From JACKIP01 sp963710165 (GTDB lineage: Bacteria > Pseudomonadota > Alphaproteobacteria > Micavibrionales > Micavibrionaceae): a stretch of 64,000 nt of DNA. Shown here one piece after another: positions 44,826-53,949 of the stretch. How positions within the stretch are numbered: the first letter of the stretch is position 1; each line of letters begins with the position of its first letter. The notes below the pieces were generated by a model. The model saw only the letters and a program-made list of their open reading frames with translations, was not told where the DNA came from and did no database searches. Location of the stretch: contig CAVPYZ010000001.1 in assembly GCA_963710165.1 (NCBI GenBank), forward strand, positions 310,001 through 374,000, written 5' to 3'. A program made the translations under genes and the position numbers.

Positions 44826-45686
44826 ATGTTTGATGGTGCTTTATATACAGCCCCCGTTGTCTTCCGAGAAATTATTGAGATTGCCCTTATTCTAGGCGTC
44901 GTCATGGCGGCGACCAGAGGCATGGAAGGCAGATTAAAGCTAACCCTTGCCGGATTAGGAATTGGTTGCCTAGGCGCTGTCGCGATTGCATTTTTTACGG
45001 ATACGATTTCACAAGCAGTCGAAGGCGTTGGCCAAGAAATATTTAATGCAACCATTATGTTTGTGGCAGTCGGCTTTTTAAGTTGGACGGTTATCTGGAT
45101 GAAAACACACGGACGAAAGCTTGCACAAAATCTGCGCGAAATGGGGCAAGCAGTTGTAAATGGTAACAAATCAGCTTACGTATTGGTTGGTGTGATTGCT
45201 TTGGCAACATTCCGTGAAGGTGCGGAGATTGTGCTTTTCACTTACGCAATGACGGCATCGGGCGCTTATAGCGTCTCATCTGTGGTTATGGGCGGTATTG
45301 CTGGCGGCATAGGCGGCGCGATTGTGGGAACAATGTTTTATTTCGGTCTTCTAAAGGCGGCTCAGAAGTACTTATTTACAGTCACAAGCTGGATGCTGAT
45401 TTTTCTAACTGCCGGTATGGCAGCACAAGGGGCAGCGTTCTTGATTCAGGCAGACATTTTGCCAACACTTATTCCAACGGTCTGGGATACGTCTGCAATT
45501 ATATCAGGGCAAAGCTTCTTGGGTGAAATGTTAAGCATTTTGATTGGCTATACGCCGCGTCCTACAGGAATGGAATTGTTATTCTACACAAGTGCATTAT
45601 TGACAATTGGTTTGCTTTATACATTTATGGGCAAACAGACTGCGCCGAAAAGAATACAAAATACTGTTCCTGCCGCAGCGGAATAA
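44826..45686 (+). CDS. efeU: FTR1-family iron permease (EfeU type)
   Basis: 286 aa, seven membrane helices. Both iron-binding REXXE motifs are present: R14-E15-I-I-E18 in the first helix and REGAE near residue 130 in the fourth. These motifs pass iron across the inner membrane. Preceded by an SD AAGG-like region and the cupredoxin gene. A bidirectional terminator follows. Confidence 0.92.
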   Translation: MFDGALYTAPVVFREIIEIALILGVVMAATRGMEGRLKLTLAGLGIGCLGAVAIAFFTDTISQAVEGVGQEIFNATIMFVAVGFLSWTVIWMKTHGRKLAQNLREMGQAVVNGNKSAYVLVGVIALATFREGAEIVLFTYAMTASGAYSVSSVVMGGIAGGIGGAIVGTMFYFGLLKAAQKYLFTVTSWMLIFLTAGMAAQGAAFLIQADILPTLIPTVWDTSAIISGQSFLGEMLSILIGYTPRPTGMELLFYTSALLTIGLLYTFMGKQTAPKRIQNTVPAAAE

Positions 45687-45710
45687 AAATAGATATTATA
45701 GGTATAAAAA

Positions 45711-45732
45711 AAGAGGCCGAATGGCCTCTTTT
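45711..45732. terminator. Bidirectional terminator between the permease and the outer-membrane gene
   Basis: Perfect 9-bp stem AAAGAGGCC / GGCCTCTTT with a four-base loop, A-rich on the left and T-rich on the right, between convergent genes. Confidence 0.85.
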
Positions 45733-45747
45733 CTGTATTAATGCTAT

Positions 45748-46863
45748 TTAAAAAGCGTACTGCCATCCCGCTATAAGGATAAAGTCTGTTTCCATTTGCG
45801 GGCCATTAAGATCACGATAAACAGGAAGTGTCGCTTCGACAGCAAGGCGGTTTCCTTTGAGCATGCCAGAGGTGAAAGAATAATTTGCACCAAGCCCGAT
45901 ATCTATTATATCACCACCAAAATTATCGGGATCAGCCGTTTGCACCGGTGCGACAATATTGGGGTCTATTCCATCAATAGAATCTTGCGTTGAGGCAGAG
46001 AAACGTAAAGACGTGCTGAATGAATCGCTCCATCCGTAAGCGCCCCAACTGGTGATCAAATGTTTGTTACCCCAAGAATATCCTTCATTATTTTCATCTT
46101 CCAAACGGATTTCAGCGCTATATTGCGCGCCCCAGGTCCATTGCTTCGCCCGTCCGTTATAGGTGATACCAGGATGCAAATCGAATGTTCCCGTTCCCAA
46201 TTGCATGGCGTAGGGCAAACGTAGATTGGGTGTAGTGTTATTCGGCGCAAGAACTGTATCTGTCTCATCAATTGACCCTGTTGGCAGGCTGAGTCCGGCA
46301 TTTAGATGGATATGATGCATTTTATCCTGATAAAGGCGGAACAGACCGGATACTTTGGTATCCCCCCATCCCTTACTATTTGTTGTAAATGTTCCCAGAC
46401 GGTTTGTGCCTGTACCTCCTTGAAATGTAATGTGATCCATTTCTTTATCTAAATAATTCGCCATCGCCATTATAGTTAACCAGTCAGTCGGGGCGTACAT
46501 GACGCCGAACATATGCATATCCATGGTCATTTCAGTTGGAACAACACGCAACGTAGGTGGCTGACCCGGCGTTCCAAAAAAACGATTGGGCGTGCTTGTA
46601 ACGATTTCATCGGGGCTAAGGCTATCTGTTCCATCACGGTTTCCTGCCATATCCATACGCATGAAACGATAAGAGACCATCCATTCATTCTTCTTATGCA
46701 TATGGTCGCCCATGACACCAAGCGGCGCGTGAGAATCAGCCGAGGAAGAAAAATGAAAATGTGCTGCTTTTTCTTCATGACATACATCGCATGCTATGGC
46801 TTGGGTTGAAAGAAAAGTCGTTAACGCAAATGTTGCGCATAGTAGTTTATGTTGGGATGTCAT
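45748..46863 (-). CDS. Outer-membrane beta-barrel protein (transporter family)
   Basis: 371 aa. Signal peptide ending STQAIA, then CDVCHEEKAAHFHFSS with closely spaced Cys and His that look metal-binding. The rest is alternating strands with many aromatic residues, and the last residue is Phe (WQYAF), typical of outer-membrane barrels. WMVSYRFMRMDMAGNRDG and LHPGITYNGRAKQWTWGAQYSAEI are barrel-like segments. Convergent with the iron permease; with the next gene it probably forms a metal-related unit. Confidence 0.75.
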   Translation of the reverse strand: MTSQHKLLCATFALTTFLSTQAIACDVCHEEKAAHFHFSSSADSHAPLGVMGDHMHKKNEWMVSYRFMRMDMAGNRDGTDSLSPDEIVTSTPNRFFGTPGQPPTLRVVPTEMTMDMHMFGVMYAPTDWLTIMAMANYLDKEMDHITFQGGTGTNRLGTFTTNSKGWGDTKVSGLFRLYQDKMHHIHLNAGLSLPTGSIDETDTVLAPNNTTPNLRLPYAMQLGTGTFDLHPGITYNGRAKQWTWGAQYSAEIRLEDENNEGYSWGNKHLITSWGAYGWSDSFSTSLRFSASTQDSIDGIDPNIVAPVQTADPDNFGGDIIDIGLGANYSFTSGMLKGNRLAVEATLPVYRDLNGPQMETDFILIAGWQYAF

Positions 46864-46911
46864 TGTTTTTATCCTTTTAAAAAATTAAAAATGTAGAGAA
46901 AATATAGTGTT

Positions 46912-47289
46912 TTAAAGAATAAAAACTGGCGGCGCACGTTGCCCATCCGCTGTAACTTTCTTTGAATACGTAATATAGGCGTAGATGTTTTGAAACGAAA
47001 CACGTTCAGTAACGATGTCATCAAAAAACGGTGTGATATTCGCGAAGGTATCTATATGACTATGCAGGGAAAACGGACAGGTATCATTACTGATATTTGT
47101 TTGATGTTCTGTTGTTTCATCATTCGGCGTTTGTGATGATAAGACATCAATACTTTTATACCCTTCAATCGAACAAATAACGATCGATATTTTGCCGTCT
47201 TTATTAAATGATGGCATATATCCGGGAGCGATCATAGACTGCATCCAGAACGTTGTCAGTATAATGAAAAGAGAAGCCGTATGTTTCAT
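46912..47289 (-). CDS. DUF2946-like exported protein, 125 aa
   Basis: The pattern MIAPGYMPSFNKDGKISIVICS, a central Cys-Pro-Phe and a C-terminal RAPPVF resemble DUF2946, a family often located near copper and other metal-handling genes. The N-terminus is a hydrophobic signal or anchor. It probably shares a transcript with the downstream outer-membrane protein (48 bases away). Confidence 0.7.
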   Translation of the reverse strand: MKHTASLFIILTTFWMQSMIAPGYMPSFNKDGKISIVICSIEGYKSIDVLSSQTPNDETTEHQTNISNDTCPFSLHSHIDTFANITPFFDDIVTERVSFQNIYAYITYSKKVTADGQRAPPVFIL

Positions 47290-47334
47290 CTAGGGCAGAT
47301 TATGCATAGAAAAAAATTTAATCAAGACATAAAA

Positions 47335-47379
47335 AAACCGGATCGCTTTAAATTGGGGAAAGAAGGCGCGATCCGGTTT
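47335..47379 (-). terminator. Terminator after rpoH
   Basis: A perfect 12-bp stem AAACCGGATCGC / GCGATCCGGTTT with a 21-base loop; on the minus strand it is followed by seven T's. Between it and the rpoH stop (47435) is a second inverted repeat CCGATATA / TATATCGG (47389-47421). Confidence 0.8.
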
Positions 47380-47434
47380 CTGGTAAAGCCGATATACTGA
47401 TTGAGGGTAAGAGGTATATCGGAAACTGTTTATG

Positions 47435-48325
47435 TTAGATGTTGGAAATTAGGTCCTTATGGTTATCAATATTCTTTGAGAAATATGTTTTTAATTTGCC
47501 CATAGCTCTTTGTTCCAATTGGCGAACACGCTCTTTACTCACTCCTAACGCGACTCCAAGTTTTTCAAGCGTGACACCATCATACGTCAAATGACGTTCA
47601 CGGATAATGCGTTGCTCACGATCTGTCAGTTTGCTAAGTGCATCATTTAACCATTCAGAACGTGATTCTAAATCTTTCATTCCGATCACAACTTCTTCAG
47701 GGTTGAGCATATCGTCATCAGCCAGCATATTTTGCCATTCATCTTCACTATCAGTGCTGATACGTGCATTGAGAGAGCTGTCGCCGCCTGAAAGGCGTTG
47801 CTCCATATCTTCAACTTCTTTAACTTTTACTTTTAACTTATCTGCAATTTCAGCGCGGTGGACATCTTTCAATCCGTCGATTTCTTCACGACCTTCTATA
47901 AGAGCGCGTAATCGACGATAATTAAAAAACAACGACTTTTGTGCGGATGTTGTACCTGTACGTACGATAGACCAATTACGCAAAACATAATCCTGTATTG
48001 CTGATCTGATCCACCATGATCCGTATGTTGAAAATCTCAAATTACGTTCCGGCTCAAAACGCGCGGCGGCTTGCATCAAACCAACATTGCCTTCTTGTAT
48101 AAGGTCACCCATGGGCAGCCCATAATTTTTAAACTTTGCCGCGACAGAAATAACCAGACGTGTGTAAGACTGAATTAGTTCATGCAAAGCTTTCTCGTCA
48201 TGATCATGTTTCCAGCGCATGGCCAGATCCTTCTCATGATCACGCTCTAATATTGGTGCTTTCATGGCTGTGCGGATGTAACCAAGATTAGCTTTTTGTG
48301 TATGCGGATCGTCAATATGAACCAT
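47435..48325 (-). CDS. rpoH: Heat-shock sigma factor RpoH (sigma-32)
   Basis: 296 aa. Region 2 has GNVGLMQAAARFEPERNLRFSTYGSWWIRSAIQDYVLRNWSIVR, the RpoH box variant AQKSLFFNYRRLRAL follows, and region 4 ends with GVALGVSKERVRQLEQRAMGKL. It directs transcription of heat-shock genes. Single gene with its own terminator. Confidence 0.95.
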   Translation of the reverse strand: MVHIDDPHTQKANLGYIRTAMKAPILERDHEKDLAMRWKHDHDEKALHELIQSYTRLVISVAAKFKNYGLPMGDLIQEGNVGLMQAAARFEPERNLRFSTYGSWWIRSAIQDYVLRNWSIVRTGTTSAQKSLFFNYRRLRALIEGREEIDGLKDVHRAEIADKLKVKVKEVEDMEQRLSGGDSSLNARISTDSEDEWQNMLADDDMLNPEEVVIGMKDLESRSEWLNDALSKLTDREQRIIRERHLTYDGVTLEKLGVALGVSKERVRQLEQRAMGKLKTYFSKNIDNHKDLISNI

Positions 48326-48411
48326 AATCTGCCTCGTTTTATTTGTTGCTTACTTAATATACGTACTTAATACGCATAAAGTTTCAGGACAGATTAAAAA
48401 AAGATTAAGAT

Positions 48412-49140
48412 CTACAAAACATCAAGCATTTCTGCGACTAACGGATGTCTGACAATATCTTCTTGTTGCAGCCGAATGACGGCAATATTGCTCAAGGCCT
48501 CAAATCTGTTAGAAACATCTGCCAGCCCTGACATTCCTGTTAGCAAGTCAGATTGATCGGGATCGCCGGTGACAACCATTGTTGAATGCCATCCTAAGCG
48601 TGATAAAAGCATTTTTAGCTGACCATAGGTGCAATTTTGCGCCTCGTCGATCACGACAAAAGCATTATTCAACGTGCGACCGCGCATAAAACCTACGGGC
48701 GCGATTTCTATTGTTCCGTCGCTAATCAGTTGTCGCACTTTTTTACCGCCCATACGATCACCCATTGCGTCATAAAGGGGACGGAGGTAAGGCGCCATTT
48801 TTTCCTGCATATCACCTGGCAGGTAGCCTAAAGACTCCCCGGCTTCCATCGCGGGGCGTGATAAAACGATACGCTCGACGTCACCGCGCTCAAGCGCTTC
48901 AACTGCCGCAGAAATGGCGAGATAGGTTTTCCCCGTACCTGCCGGCCCGATTGCCATCGTCAGGTTAAAGTCCTGAATAGCTTTCATGAGAATTTCTTGC
49001 CCTTTGGAGCGCGGCTTAATGTTCTTCACATATTTTTTATCACGTCTGTTATCAATCTCGCTATCAAGCGGATGCCAATCTTGGGATCCATTAGAAGGTT
49101 GGAATTTAGACACATTTGTACGACGGGACTTCTTGCTCAT
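48412..49140 (-). CDS. phoH: PhoH-family P-loop ATPase (PhoL/YlaK-like)
   Basis: 242 aa. Walker A GPAGTGKTYLAIS near residue 61, Walker B VIDEAQNCTYGQLKMLLSRLG and TGDPDQSD. PhoH proteins are putative RNA-linked ATPases/helicases, often near ybeY. ybeY does not follow here. N-terminus is basic and disordered. SD-like GGAGCGCC ahead of ATG. Whether it shares a promoter with rpoH is unclear (86 bases apart). Confidence 0.9.
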   Translation of the reverse strand: MSKKSRRTNVSKFQPSNGSQDWHPLDSEIDNRRDKKYVKNIKPRSKGQEILMKAIQDFNLTMAIGPAGTGKTYLAISAAVEALERGDVERIVLSRPAMEAGESLGYLPGDMQEKMAPYLRPLYDAMGDRMGGKKVRQLISDGTIEIAPVGFMRGRTLNNAFVVIDEAQNCTYGQLKMLLSRLGWHSTMVVTGDPDQSDLLTGMSGLADVSNRFEALSNIAVIRLQQEDIVRHPLVAEMLDVL

Positions 49141-49371
49141 AAGGCGCTCCTTGTAAGTTAAGTTGAGGTAAAATTAATGTAGAAAGAGAAAAGTGAGTGA
49201 AATTTTCTTCTATGCGATAAAAATTGTTATCGCCGTAGGGCTTTGGTGAAAAATAAGTTTTCTTTGATATCAAATAGACTTCCTTATGCCGAGAACCGAC
49301 AGAATCACTTCTTAATTAAAGTATACCAGAAAAAGCCTTTCCATTCAGGAATAACTACTTAGATTATAAGT

Positions 49372-49563
49372 ATGACTGATAAAGAAAATATTGAAAAAGC
49401 CAATCTGACAACCGCGAATACAGACACAGAAACGGGGTGCGAAGGTTTAGATAAACAAGAAGACAAAGAGCAATCCATACGTGCCTTAAAGGATATGTAT
49501 AAGAGCGGCCTTATCCCCGATGATGTTTTTAAAGAAAAAATGGCCAAGTTGGAAAAAGAGTAA
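49372..49563 (+). CDS. SHOCT-like small protein, 63 aa
   Basis: Short protein with a Thr/Glu-rich N-terminal half and a C-terminal helix pair IRALKDMYKSGLIPDDVFKEKMAKLEKE, which fits the SHOCT pattern (Leu-x2-Leu...Gly-x-Ile...Phe). Domains of this kind are often at the ends of larger proteins; here it stands alone, 50 bases ahead of glmM, possibly co-transcribed. Ribosome site weak. Confidence 0.5.
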   Translation: MTDKENIEKANLTTANTDTETGCEGLDKQEDKEQSIRALKDMYKSGLIPDDVFKEKMAKLEKE

Positions 49564-49612
49564 CAAACTTTGTTTCTTGCGGATTAAGCATTCTCATGCT
49601 TAAAGAATAGGT

Positions 49613-50986
49613 ATGACACGTAAGTATTTCGGAACAGACGGTATCCGCGGGCAGGCCAATAAATTTCCCATCACAGCTGAAATGGCATTGCAAGTCGCAA
49701 TGGCCGCAGCGAGCGTTTTAAAAAGTGAATCACAGAATAATCACAAATCACGTATCCTAATCGGTAAAGACACGCGTTTATCTTGCTATATGCTGGAACA
49801 AGCATTAACGGCAGGGTTTCTTTCCATGGGTATGGACGTCCTTTTGACGGGACCTATTCCAACGCCTGCTGTTGCAATGCTAACGCGTTCATTACGCGCA
49901 GATGCCGGTATTATGATTTCAGCCTCACATAACAAATATAGCGATAACGGCATTAAAATCTTTGCAGGGGACGGTTATAAACTTCCTGACGATATCGAGC
50001 AAAAAATCGAAGCATTGATTGATGCTAATAATTTTGAAGCACAACTATCCTCACCTGAAGATTTGGGTAAGGCTGCACGTATAGATGATGCGCCTTTCGG
50101 TGTTCTAGGGCGCTATATGGAATTTTTGAAATACAGCCTGCCTAAAGGAACAAATTTTCGTGGCTTAAAAGTTGTGGTCGATGCGGCCAATGGCGCAGCC
50201 TATAAAATAGCACCGCAAGTTCTATGGGAGATGGAGGCGGAAGTTATTCCTATAGGGGTGTCGCCTGATGGTAAAAATATTAATAAAGATGTCGGTGCAA
50301 CTGCAACGGAAACGCTTCAAGCACGCGTTGTGGAGGAGGGCGCGGATATAGGCATCGCTTTAGACGGTGATGCAGATCGCCTTATTCTGGTAGATGAGAC
50401 GGGCGCGCGAATTGACGGCGATCAAATACTGGCACTTCTGGCAACGTACATGAAGCAGGAAAAAATTCTTAATGATGATACACTCGTGGCAACGGTTATG
50501 TCGAACTTGGGGCTTGAAAGATATTGCGCGGCAAACGATATTCAATTCATTCGCACCCCCGTTGGTGATCGCTATGTCGTAGAAGAAATGCGCAAACATA
50601 ATTACAATCTTGGCGGCGAGCAATCAGGCCATATGATACTATCTGATTACGGAACAACGGGGGACGGCCTTCTCGCTGCGCTACAAGTTCTTTACCTATT
50701 AAAAAGAAGTAGTCAAAAATCATCTGAATTACTGAATGTATTCAACGCATTGCCACAACTTCTCAAAAATGTGCAGTATGATAGTGGTAATCCACTTGAA
50801 GATAAACACGTCACAAACGTTATTGAGGACGTGAAGAAAGAACTCAAAAATAAAGGTCGTGTTTTGGTGCGTCCTTCAGGGACGGAGCGCGTTATTCGTG
50901 TGATGGCAGAGGGCGATGATAATCAGACGATAGAAACAGCTGTAGATAAAATATGCGACGCTGTCAAAGCAGTAAAAGTCGTATAG
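49613..50986 (+). CDS. glmM: Phosphoglucosamine mutase
   Basis: 457 aa. Converts glucosamine 6-phosphate to the 1-phosphate for UDP-GlcNAc. The active-site Ser is in MISASHNKYSDNGIK near residue 103, the metal loop is DGDADRL near 245, GGEQSGHMI near 330, and the phosphate-binding RPSGTERVIRVMAE near 420. Normal length. Confidence 0.97.
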   Translation: MTRKYFGTDGIRGQANKFPITAEMALQVAMAAASVLKSESQNNHKSRILIGKDTRLSCYMLEQALTAGFLSMGMDVLLTGPIPTPAVAMLTRSLRADAGIMISASHNKYSDNGIKIFAGDGYKLPDDIEQKIEALIDANNFEAQLSSPEDLGKAARIDDAPFGVLGRYMEFLKYSLPKGTNFRGLKVVVDAANGAAYKIAPQVLWEMEAEVIPIGVSPDGKNINKDVGATATETLQARVVEEGADIGIALDGDADRLILVDETGARIDGDQILALLATYMKQEKILNDDTLVATVMSNLGLERYCAANDIQFIRTPVGDRYVVEEMRKHNYNLGGEQSGHMILSDYGTTGDGLLAALQVLYLLKRSSQKSSELLNVFNALPQLLKNVQYDSGNPLEDKHVTNVIEDVKKELKNKGRVLVRPSGTERVIRVMAEGDDNQTIETAVDKICDAVKAVKVV

Positions 50987-51038
50987 ATGAAAATAGTCCT
51001 ATTGCCTTTGCCTCAATCAATGAGTATGACAGATTAAT

Positions 51039-52004
51039 ATGACTATGAATTTGTTACCCAATGGATTAAGTGACCTTCTGCCAGAAATTGCAGAGAAAGA
51101 GGCGAATGCGATTCATACGCTTATGATGTTCTTTAAATCTGGTGGATATTCGCGCATTAAACCGCCCTTGATTGAGTTTGAAGATACCCTTTTACAAGGA
51201 CCAGGGCAGTCAACTAGCCAGCATATGTTTCGTGTTATGGACCCCAAATCACAAAAAATGATGGGGCTGCGCGCTGATATTACACCGCAGATCGCGCGTA
51301 TTGCTGCGACTAGATATAATCAAAACGATTATCCGTTACGTTTTGCCTATGCGGGCGATGTCCTGCATGTAAAAGGAACACAACTTGATCCAACACGTCA
51401 ATTCACGCAAGTGGGGTGTGAGTTGATCGGAGAGGATACGGTCAAGGCAGATGTGGAATCAATTATTCTTACCATAGAGGGGCTTCGCCAAATTGAAAAA
51501 AGCGATATAACGCTTGATATAACACTCCCTACTTTATTAAGACGTGTTGTGAGTCAGGAAGATAATATTGAGCTTTTTAAAGCGTTGGAAAACAAAAATA
51601 GAGAGAAGATCAAGCAGATTGGTGGTCACCACACGGAATTACTTTTGGCTTTGCTCTCTATGTCCGGCAATATAGATCATGATATAAAACAGCTTCGTAA
51701 TTTAAATGCTTCATCTGAAATCAAAGAAGAATTGGAGCGATTGGAGCAAGTTGTTCACGGCGTAAGAACCCAACTAGAAGAAAAAAATATTCAAAACGTG
51801 ATGCTAACTATAGACCCTACACAGAATAGTTTTTTCGATTATCACCGAGGTGTATCTTTTACATTATATATGAAAGGTATCACGGAAGTTGTGGGACGCG
51901 GGGGCCGTTATAACTTCGACATAGAACAAGGAAAAAATAGCGCAATCGGATTTACGATCTACATGAATGCGTTGCGTCAACTTTATCAAAATAAGGAAAC
52001 ATAA
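51039..52004 (+). CDS. hisZ: ATP phosphoribosyltransferase regulatory subunit
   Basis: 321 aa. A HisRS-like protein lacking tRNA function that pairs with short HisG in histidine synthesis. Class II synthetase-like segments: MFRVMDPKSQKMMGLRADITPQIARIAATR and RFAYAGDVLHV, and the C-terminal VVGRGGRYNF. Shorter than the 370-390 residues common among alphaproteobacterial HisZ. The alternative start at 51045 is two codons in. It overlaps the purA start by one base. Confidence 0.9.
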   Translation: MTMNLLPNGLSDLLPEIAEKEANAIHTLMMFFKSGGYSRIKPPLIEFEDTLLQGPGQSTSQHMFRVMDPKSQKMMGLRADITPQIARIAATRYNQNDYPLRFAYAGDVLHVKGTQLDPTRQFTQVGCELIGEDTVKADVESIILTIEGLRQIEKSDITLDITLPTLLRRVVSQEDNIELFKALENKNREKIKQIGGHHTELLLALLSMSGNIDHDIKQLRNLNASSEIKEELERLEQVVHGVRTQLEEKNIQNVMLTIDPTQNSFFDYHRGVSFTLYMKGITEVVGRGGRYNFDIEQGKNSAIGFTIYMNALRQLYQNKET

Positions 52005-53296
52005 TGAGTAATGTAACAGTTATCGGGTCGCAATGGGGCGATGAGGGTAAAGGCAAAATTGTTGACTGGCTTTCCAGTCGCGCCGATGTCGTGGTGCGAT
52101 TTCAAGGCGGGCATAATGCCGGACATACGTTGGTCATTGATGAGAAAGTTTATAAACTTCACCTGCTTCCGTCAGGTATTGTTCGTAAAGATAAGATTTC
52201 GATTATTGGTAATGGTGTCGTGGTCGATCCGTGGGCTTTATTGGAGGAGATAGCAGAGGTGCGTTCGCAAGGCGTTGAGATATCCCCCAAAAATTTAAAA
52301 ATTGCGGATAACGCAAATCTGATTATGCCTGTTCACGCGGCAATGGATGAAGCGTTAGAGGCGGCAAGAGGCAAGGAAAAGTTAGGTACAACGAAACGAG
52401 GTATCGGCCCGACGTATGAAGATAAGGTTGCACGTCGTGGTATTCGACTGTGTGATCTGCGTGATCCAGACCTTTTAAAAGAAAAGCTGAATAAATTGAT
52501 GGTCCATCATAATGCTTTGCTGAAAGGACTGGGAGCGGAGACAATTGATCCGCAGGATATTTACAATAAGCTGATGTCGATTGCTGATGAAGTTTTATCA
52601 TATGCCACCCAAGTTTGGAAAACGCTGGACGATGCACGTCGTGATGGTAAGAAGATATTATTTGAAGGCGCGCAAGGCGTGATGCTAGACGTTGATCACG
52701 GAACTTATCCGTTTGTGACCTCGTCCAATATTGTTGCTGCACAAGCCGCAAGTGGTTCGGGTGTAAGCCCAAAAGCGATTGGCACCGTTCTGGGTATAAC
52801 CAAAGCTTACACAACACGTGTTGGAACAGGCCCTTTCCCGACAGAGCAGGAAAACGAAGTGGGTGATCGCTTAGGAGAGCGCGGACACGAGTTTGGTACA
52901 ACAACGGGGCGTAAGCGTCGTTGTGGGTGGTTTGACGCCGTGATGGTACGCCAGGCGGTCACAATTGCAGGGATTGATGGAATTGCTTTAACTAAGCTGG
53001 ACGTACTAGACGGCTTTGACGAACTTAAAATTTGCACAGGATATAAACTGGATGGAAAAGAACTTGATTATTTTCCTGCCGGACAAGCTGAGCAAGATCG
53101 TGTTGAAACGATTTACACAACAATGCCGGGTTGGAGCGATAGTACCTATGGTGCGCGCTCATTTACTGATCTTCCCGCCGAAGCAGTTAAATACATTCAG
53201 GTGATTGAGGAGTTGATCGGTGCACCGGTCTCTATTTTATCAACATCGCCGGAGCGTGAAGATACCATTCTTTTAAAAGACCCTTTCTACGGCTAA
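52004..53296 (+). CDS. purA: Adenylosuccinate synthetase
   Basis: 430 aa. First committed step of AMP synthesis from IMP. GSQWGDEGKGKIVDWLS at the N-terminus, GGHNAGHT, GTTKRGIGPTYEDK, and the C-terminal GRKRRCGWFD. Complete and of normal length. The first base of ATG is the last base of the hisZ stop, so the two are coupled. No obvious terminator before the pilus cluster. Confidence 0.98.
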   Translation: MSNVTVIGSQWGDEGKGKIVDWLSSRADVVVRFQGGHNAGHTLVIDEKVYKLHLLPSGIVRKDKISIIGNGVVVDPWALLEEIAEVRSQGVEISPKNLKIADNANLIMPVHAAMDEALEAARGKEKLGTTKRGIGPTYEDKVARRGIRLCDLRDPDLLKEKLNKLMVHHNALLKGLGAETIDPQDIYNKLMSIADEVLSYATQVWKTLDDARRDGKKILFEGAQGVMLDVDHGTYPFVTSSNIVAAQAASGSGVSPKAIGTVLGITKAYTTRVGTGPFPTEQENEVGDRLGERGHEFGTTTGRKRRCGWFDAVMVRQAVTIAGIDGIALTKLDVLDGFDELKICTGYKLDGKELDYFPAGQAEQDRVETIYTTMPGWSDSTYGARSFTDLPAEAVKYIQVIEELIGAPVSILSTSPEREDTILLKDPFYG

Positions 53297-53325
53297 ACAT
53301 CTATCATTTCAAATTTGATCTATCG

Positions 53326-53354
53326 TTAAGTTCTCATTAAGTCCCCTTTGATAG
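53326..53354 (+). promoter_or_regulatory. CtrA-like box and promoter ahead of flp
   Basis: TTAA (53326-53329), seven bases, TTAA (53337-53340), which is the canonical CtrA binding site TTAA-N7-TTAA. Eight bases on is TGATAGTCT (53349-), a plausible -10 region, about 85 bases ahead of the pilin ATG. The same arrangement is found ahead of tadB. In Caulobacter pilA is CtrA-controlled. Confidence 0.65.
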
Positions 53355-53433
53355 TCTAAGGATACAGAGGTTGGGAAATCTCAGACTTGAAAAACTTAAA
53401 ACTTATAAAACTTAAACTTTAGGAGATTAGAAA

Positions 53434-53616
53434 ATGAAAATGTTATTCAAAAAGTATATTAAACAAGAAGAAGGTGCTACAGCGATTGAATATGGTATGA
53501 TTGCTGGATTGCTATCACTTCTTATTCTTGCAGGCCTTTTAGTGGCTGGCCCAGAAATCCGAAGTATTTTTGACAATATTGGTGTAGCCTTGACAGCTGC
53601 GAACGCAGGAGGCTAA
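53434..53616 (+). CDS. flp: Flp-type type IVb pilin (copy 1)
   Basis: 60 aa. Basic leader KKYIKQEEGATAIEYGMIAG with a prepilin peptidase site at EEG-ATAIEY (Gly before Ala, Glu at +5, Tyr at +6), then a hydrophobic helix and short C-terminus. AGGAG precedes the ATG. A terminator follows, so this gene is probably strongly expressed on its own. Confidence 0.93.
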   Translation: MKMLFKKYIKQEEGATAIEYGMIAGLLSLLILAGLLVAGPEIRSIFDNIGVALTAANAGG

Positions 53617-53638
53617 TAAAAAAAACATCAAAAACTAT

Positions 53639-53673
53639 AAAAGCCCACTTGGCATAACGCGGGGTGGGCTTTT
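53639..53673 (+). terminator. Terminator after flp copy 1
   Basis: AAAAGCCCAC (53639-53648) pairs with GTGGGCTTTT (53664-53673) with a 15-base loop, followed by ATTTT. It separates the first pilin from the rest of the tad cluster. Confidence 0.85.
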
Positions 53674-53705
53674 ATTTTAAAAATCTGAATATGCGGGGCA
53701 CAAGG

Positions 53706-53897
53706 ATGCAGATTCATCTCAAACATTACTTACATAAATATTTCACGTCACTCAATGGTGCAACAGCGATTGAATATGGTTTGATTGCATGTCTTTTAAG
53801 CATTCTTATCATCGCCGGATTAATAGTTGCCGGACCGGAATTGGCGTCACTATTCGAAAACATTGGCACAGTTCTTGTAACAGCCAACGCACAATAA
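53706..53897 (+). CDS. flp: Flp-type pilin (copy 2)
   Basis: 63 aa. Basic leader then NGATAIEYGLIACLLS, the cut after Gly, then hydrophobic helix and short tail NIGTVLVTANAQ. Closely related to copy 1, a second, probably minor, pilin. ATG 53706 (AAGG directly ahead) is chosen; ATG 53691 is an in-frame alternative that would add MRGTR. Confidence 0.88.
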   Translation: MQIHLKHYLHKYFTSLNGATAIEYGLIACLLSILIIAGLIVAGPELASLFENIGTVLVTANAQ

Positions 53898-53949
53898 ATA
53901 ATTACTAGCACATAATAAATAAAAATAATTCTTAACCAGAAGCGGGAAA

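Noticed and set aside
44588..45169. Minus-strand ORF (193 codons) opposite the cupredoxin/FTR1 junction
   Set aside because: It covers two real genes antisense and has no recognisable product or ribosome site.
52323..52904. Long minus-strand ORF (193 codons) opposite purA
   Set aside because: It lies wholly inside a well-recognised purA, and its translation has no domain pattern.
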